A DNA stretch of 64,000 nucleotides from Lactarius indigo (lineage: Eukaryota; Basidiomycota; Agaricomycetes; Russulales; Russulaceae). Made by a program: the position numbers and the translations under genes. Where the stretch lies: NCBI GenBank assembly GCA_025766275.1, contig JAFKAC010000005.1:1550001-1614000 (forward strand). The letters run 5' to 3'. This document shows, piece by piece, positions 59,801 through 64,000 of this stretch. Every line of letters starts with the position of its first letter. Position 1 is the first letter of the stretch. The notes under the pieces are model-generated. The model was given only the letters and a program-made list of their open reading frames with translations, did not search any database and had not been told where the DNA came from.

Positions 59801-62340
59801 TCGTGTATTTCCAGCGTAATCATGAAATAGTCGACCTCGCGGGGTACTGTGTTGTTGGTGGTAACTCCGGTGCAGAACTTCTGATTCGAAGAGGATCCCC
59901 AAACCAATCCAGAGGAGGACAGTTTCCAACCAGTCATGCCCCCCCTTAACCCTATTCCGCTATGTTCAGACACCCTTCGCGAGCAGCACTAGGCCCTCTA
60001 CTTCTTTCCGGCGAATAACGGGAGCCCCTCCCCTCTCACAAGGCACGTGTTATGTATCATGTTTTCGCTAAAATCAGTATACCGTCGTCCACTGCGAAAA
60101 TCTTAGTCGACCACATGATTTGTATGGAGCACATCTCGTTGCATTATTCATTAAGTAAGACTCTTCCGAATCCAAACAGCAGAAGCTATGAAAGTTCGCC
60201 CCAACTGCAACGAGATAGGGACAAGCGTCTCTGGCCGTGGCACTGCTATCTGCGACGGCAACATCATCAACTCCACCCAGGTACCAATTGCGCGGTTCTT
60301 CCCCAAAGCAAGTAGACCGCCTTGCAGTTCCGATCGAATGCATACGGCCCGAGTTCCATGGTATCAGATCCAAATAAGCTCTCATACTTATGCTGTTAAC
60401 TTGTCGCTGAAGACACCAGAGCGCGCATGAACAGCTATGAAATCATCCACGGCGACAGCATAGCGCCGTTATTCTTGACTCCATGAGATCATGGCGTTCT
60501 CGGCCAGTCCTTCAACAGCTTACTAGTATTTCGGATCTGATCCTAGACAGCCCTTCACGAGAATGTGTGTGAACGTGAACTTCATGTCATCCCTGATAGA
60601 GTTCCACATTTTCGTGACGTCGATATCCCAAAAGTAGAGTGAGGGTAACAGCCGTGAGGCCGATGTAAGGCAAAGGTGCAGGTTCCTGACCTACGGCAAA
60701 TTTATGCCTATTGTTGCGAACTGTGTTGTCCTCCCGGGACCAAGGCGGACTCGGAGGAATCGGACCGCAATTTGCATGTATGCCCCAATCCCTCCTTGCC
60801 TGAAAGTGGCCCGAGGTGCATAGCTATTGACTCTGATTGCCTGATTATAGTCGCCTCGCCCAGTGACACTGATAGCAGCGAAAAAGGACAGTGTAATTCA
60901 GTGTTCCTTTGAGGATCCTCACGAGTTGGTATGGAATCATGCGAGTCCAGGTGTACCCCGAAGTATTATCGTTGAAGCTTGCTGGAAATGCACGAGTAGG
61001 CCGATTAATTTATGGTACAGCACAGTGGCAAACATGGCCATTATCTGTCCGTCAAGAATAAGAAAATGGATTCCTCGCATGAATGGTACATTGCATGCAA
61101 AAGTACAATTCTGGCAATGCTTCATTTGGAGGGAGAGGTATTGCGCGGCTTGCTATTACACCTAAGTCGAACAGAGCTCCTATGTCAGCTAGGCTCGAAG
61201 AACGTACTAACATCACAGCATATTACTTGAACATATCGCATATCATCCGAACTCTCGCATACATAGATATCCTCCCGAGGATCCGTTCCTGGCAGACGGG
61301 GTCACGATTGAGTCAATAACGTTGCCGGCTCCTCGGACCTATGACGAAATGACGAATATCGGGCCGATAAGGCAAGGGCATTAATGAGAAAATGTATCCC
61401 TCTTCAGGTAAGGCGCAGCTCGGCCCCGCCGCGACCCTGCCACTGAGTTAATTTCATTGGGACGGGACAAATCTGGGCTTATAGGCTCACACTTGGGCTC
61501 ATGCTCACATCTCATACGAAGGACGGAGGTGTCACTAAAATGGCAGAGCCCTTTCAACGTCGCAGTGAGTGCGCTAGGGCAAGTACACAAATACGGGTAG
61601 TTGATCGTCTGGGCTATACCGTGCTACCTGCTTGATACGCAAGCAAATTATTAGCGTGGGCATGGGGCAATTCTGGTGTCAGGGATTCGGATGTCGGACC
61701 GAGGTGCTGTTTCTGGGGAATATTTCTTGCGCTTCCCCGCCGGGGGCTTCCACACGAGGTCTCGAACCACGCCGCGCCGCACTGCAGCAGACGGCCCTAA
61801 GTGTGAGACAGGCCTGTCATGACGTTGCTATGTACGCTAGTGTAGGACTTCAGTAACTGGTGAACAAGGACTAAATTGCTTCCATTCCCGCATCGTCCTT
61901 CCGAGAGGAAAGGGATTCCAGAAAGTGCCGACAGACTCGCAGAGTCACACGTGGGGACAATCAAGGCCCAGCAGCGACAAAACGTGGGAGAGGAATGACG
62001 CATTGGTTCACCGGAACGATGGTCCGTACCCCGGGTAAGGGGGGAAGAGCGTTGGCTGGTGTGATCTTCCGACGGTGGTTTGAATTGACGAGGAGATCTA
62101 TCTGGGGATAGTTGCCCATATCATGTTATTCTTTTATTCCCGTGTCACCCAAATGGTCGATAGGAAGTCACCACTAGGTTTCAGCGCTTCGAGGCTCTGG
62201 CCACTCCATCCGTCCTTCGGTAGTTATGGGCCGATTCTCCTTGCAGCTTGACACTGGATCTCGTTCGGTTACATATAAACCGCTCGCCATGTCCATCAAG
62301 AAAGCTTCACGCTCCTCGACCCTACGAGCTCCTCGCTACG
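56895..62340. other. Long gene-poor interval
   Basis: About 5.4 kb between the midasin start and the transcription-factor start, by far the largest gap in the window. All frames are short, overlap on both strands and show no domain pattern. No inverted or direct terminal repeats were found by eye apart from a short CCTAGGTT/AACCTAGG pair at about 58900-58937. The interval may hold decayed transposons, a long regulatory region or a non-coding transcript. Confidence 0.4.
62274..62279 (+). promoter_or_regulatory. TATA box of the terminal transcription-factor gene
   Basis: TATAAA lies 67 bp upstream of ATG 62341. Confidence 0.5.
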
Positions 62341-64000
62341 ATGGACCCTTCTCTCGCCACAATCTACGAATCCCACTCCGGCACTGTCTACCCTCTGAAC
62401 GCCATCGCATCCTCCTCAATGTCATCCCTTATGTCACCACAAGATGAACATTCCTCCAGGATGCGCTCACACAAGGGCAACCGGCCTTCGCTGCCTCAAT
62501 CAAAGCATTGTCCTCTTTGCCCGGCTAAATTCACTCGTACCACTCACCTCAACCGTCACCTGCGGACTCGTGAGTTCTTCTATGACACTTCAACCAAATA
62601 CTCAAACTAATTTGTGCGCAGACACGAACTGAACGACTCCATCGCTGCGACGTACGTTATTCCGAGTATTTTTGTGTTTGCTTTTGCCGACTACTCTTTT
62701 CAGACATGTCTTTCCGAGTTCACCCGCAGTGACCTCCTCACAAGGCACAAGAGAAGTTGTGGTGACCTGTGAGTCTCTAATTGCACTAGGATCCCTGAGC
62801 GGACTCAGACCTTTTCCCAGTCTCAATCAGAACAAGTCGCGACGCAAGTCGTGCCAGGCCTGCGCCGAGTCAAAAGTGAAATGTGACTTGAAACAACCTT
62901 GCACCAAGTGTACTTCACGTGGAAAAGAGTGTGTTTTCATAAACGATCCCGCACAATCCCGGGAGAAGAAAGCTGCCGCCGCCGCCCGCCGGAAGGCTGC
63001 GCAAAAGGCTGCTGCTGATGCCAGCTCCATATCCTCTGCCTCGCCTCGCCTCACTCCCCCGTCATGCAACCCGATGCTGTACTCATCCGTGTACTCCTAT
63101 GACGTCGAGGACGAGACGGAAATGTCTCTAGTCACCGGAATCAGCTCTGCGGCATCAGCTTTCGATATCTCGCCCACTGAACTCTTCTATGAGCCATCCT
63201 ACTCGACCACGTGCCCGGAGTTATCTGGTGGTTCTACGACTACAAGTTCATCGATGTCGCCTCGCTCCGATCTCTTCGACATCGCAGCAGACTACTACGC
63301 GACAGCGCCAGAAGTGCACATGCTCGACGAGTCGCTTTCGAAAATCTTACCCCAAGATATTGTTCCTGTATATCCGGAATCGTCCTACGCAATGCAGGCT
63401 CAAGACTTTGTCCACACAGCTCAGGGTTTATTGGACTTCGGTTACGAGACGCAGCAACAGTGGATGATGGACAGCGTGCTGACAACGTGTCCTCCCTTGG
63501 ACGTGGACTCCTACATCTCGCCGCTATCAAGTGATACATCAACAACGGGCGGCATGGGTTTATTGAACGGGGGCGCACCATCCTCATTGTTGGTCGCACG
63601 GGAGACATCCCCAATTGACCTGTCCCCAAAAGGCACGCCAAACGGTCCGGCAGAGGCCGAATTGCAGCATTATTGTGAGCGCTCTTGCTGTTACCTTTCG
63701 GCGTAAGCCATTGACTATTTCCCAGTATATCTATTTCACACCGTGTTTCAGTCACACGTGCCTATTGTACACCCCTCAACATGGACACTCGAGGGGAAGT
63801 CCCCAGTCCTCGTCCGTGCAATGCAGGCATGCGGGGCCCAGTTTGTGAAGACGCGAACAGCAAGGGATTTTGTATCTCAGTCGCTCGACAGTACTCGTGA
63901 AAGTCTCCTTCAGTTGGTCAGTGTTGAATTTACCCGCTTCGGCTGTGTTTCTCATACCCCATCAGGCAAAAAATCCCGCAGGAGAAGAAGTGATGGACAC
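62341..64000 (+). CDS. C2H2 plus Zn2Cys6 transcription factor, 3' partial
   Basis: A nuclear regulator with two zinc-binding types. Start ATG 62341 (MDPSLATIYES). C2H2 finger 1 is HCPLCPAKFTRTTHLNRHLRTH. A second finger, HRCDTCLSEFTRSDLLTRHKRSC, follows after two introns. Then comes the Zn2Cys6 binuclear cluster (SCQACAESKVKCDLKQPCTKC...C) with a basic and Ala-rich stretch, a long Ser/Thr-rich acidic region, and the start of the fungal-specific middle homology domain (SHVPIVHPSTWTLEGKSPVL). The frame runs off the window. Two +1 breaks: TGA at 62630-62632 inside the finger linker (HTN to ERLHRCD), and one extra base at the 63674 exon end. Similar C2H2-Zn2Cys6 fusions occur in fungi; target genes are unknown. 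Confidence 0.88.

Overview
The window looks like nuclear DNA of a basidiomycete, most likely an Agaricomycete. Genes are split by many short GT-AG introns (about 45-75 bp), and the gene families (tyrosinase, GH15 glucoamylases, membrane-anchored aspartic proteases, CipC-like, SYLF, PA-RING E3, a C2H2 plus Zn2Cys6 regulator) are typical of mushrooms. No rRNA, tRNA, CRISPR array or bacterial operon was seen.

Layout: 1-1763 dynactin p62 (5' end missing); 1968-3053 a two-pass membrane protein; 3506-5067 an arrestin-like protein; 5774-8983 a tandem F-box pair, the first decayed and the second ending in two C2H2 fingers; 8984-12247 gene-poor DNA; 12248-13576 a C2H2 protein (minus); 14452-16189 a GH15 glucoamylase without starch-binding domain; 16401-20244 two divergent aspartic proteases; 21571-22180 a CipC-like protein; 24043-25943 a CCCH protein (minus); 27079-28594 a PA-TM-RING ligase (minus); 29056-31167 a GH15 glucoamylase with CBM20; 31533-32757 an Nta1-type amidase (minus); 33151-35749 a tyrosinase (minus) split by a hAT-like MITE; 37154-38168 a SYLF protein; 38541-40881 a nucleotide pyrophosphatase/phosphodiesterase (minus); 40934-56894 the giant AAA ATPase midasin (minus, about 16 kb); 56895-62340 gene-poor; 62341 to the end a zinc-finger/Zn2Cys6 transcription factor (3' end missing).

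Functional themes: extracellular digestion (two glucoamylases, two aspartic proteases), housekeeping (dynein transport, ribosome assembly, protein turnover by F-box, RING and N-degron amidase), phenol oxidation, and regulation by zinc-finger proteins. There is no obvious biosynthetic cluster.

The most unusual feature is reading-frame breakage. About thirty single-nucleotide frame breaks can be placed by hand inside conserved proteins, and all but one move the frame by +1. Twelve or thirteen lie in midasin, which should be essential. Residual insertion errors in an unpolished assembly explain this best, but genuine +1 recoding is not excluded by sequence alone. The strongest mobile-element finding is a 359-bp MITE with a perfect 8-bp target duplication inside a tyrosinase exon.
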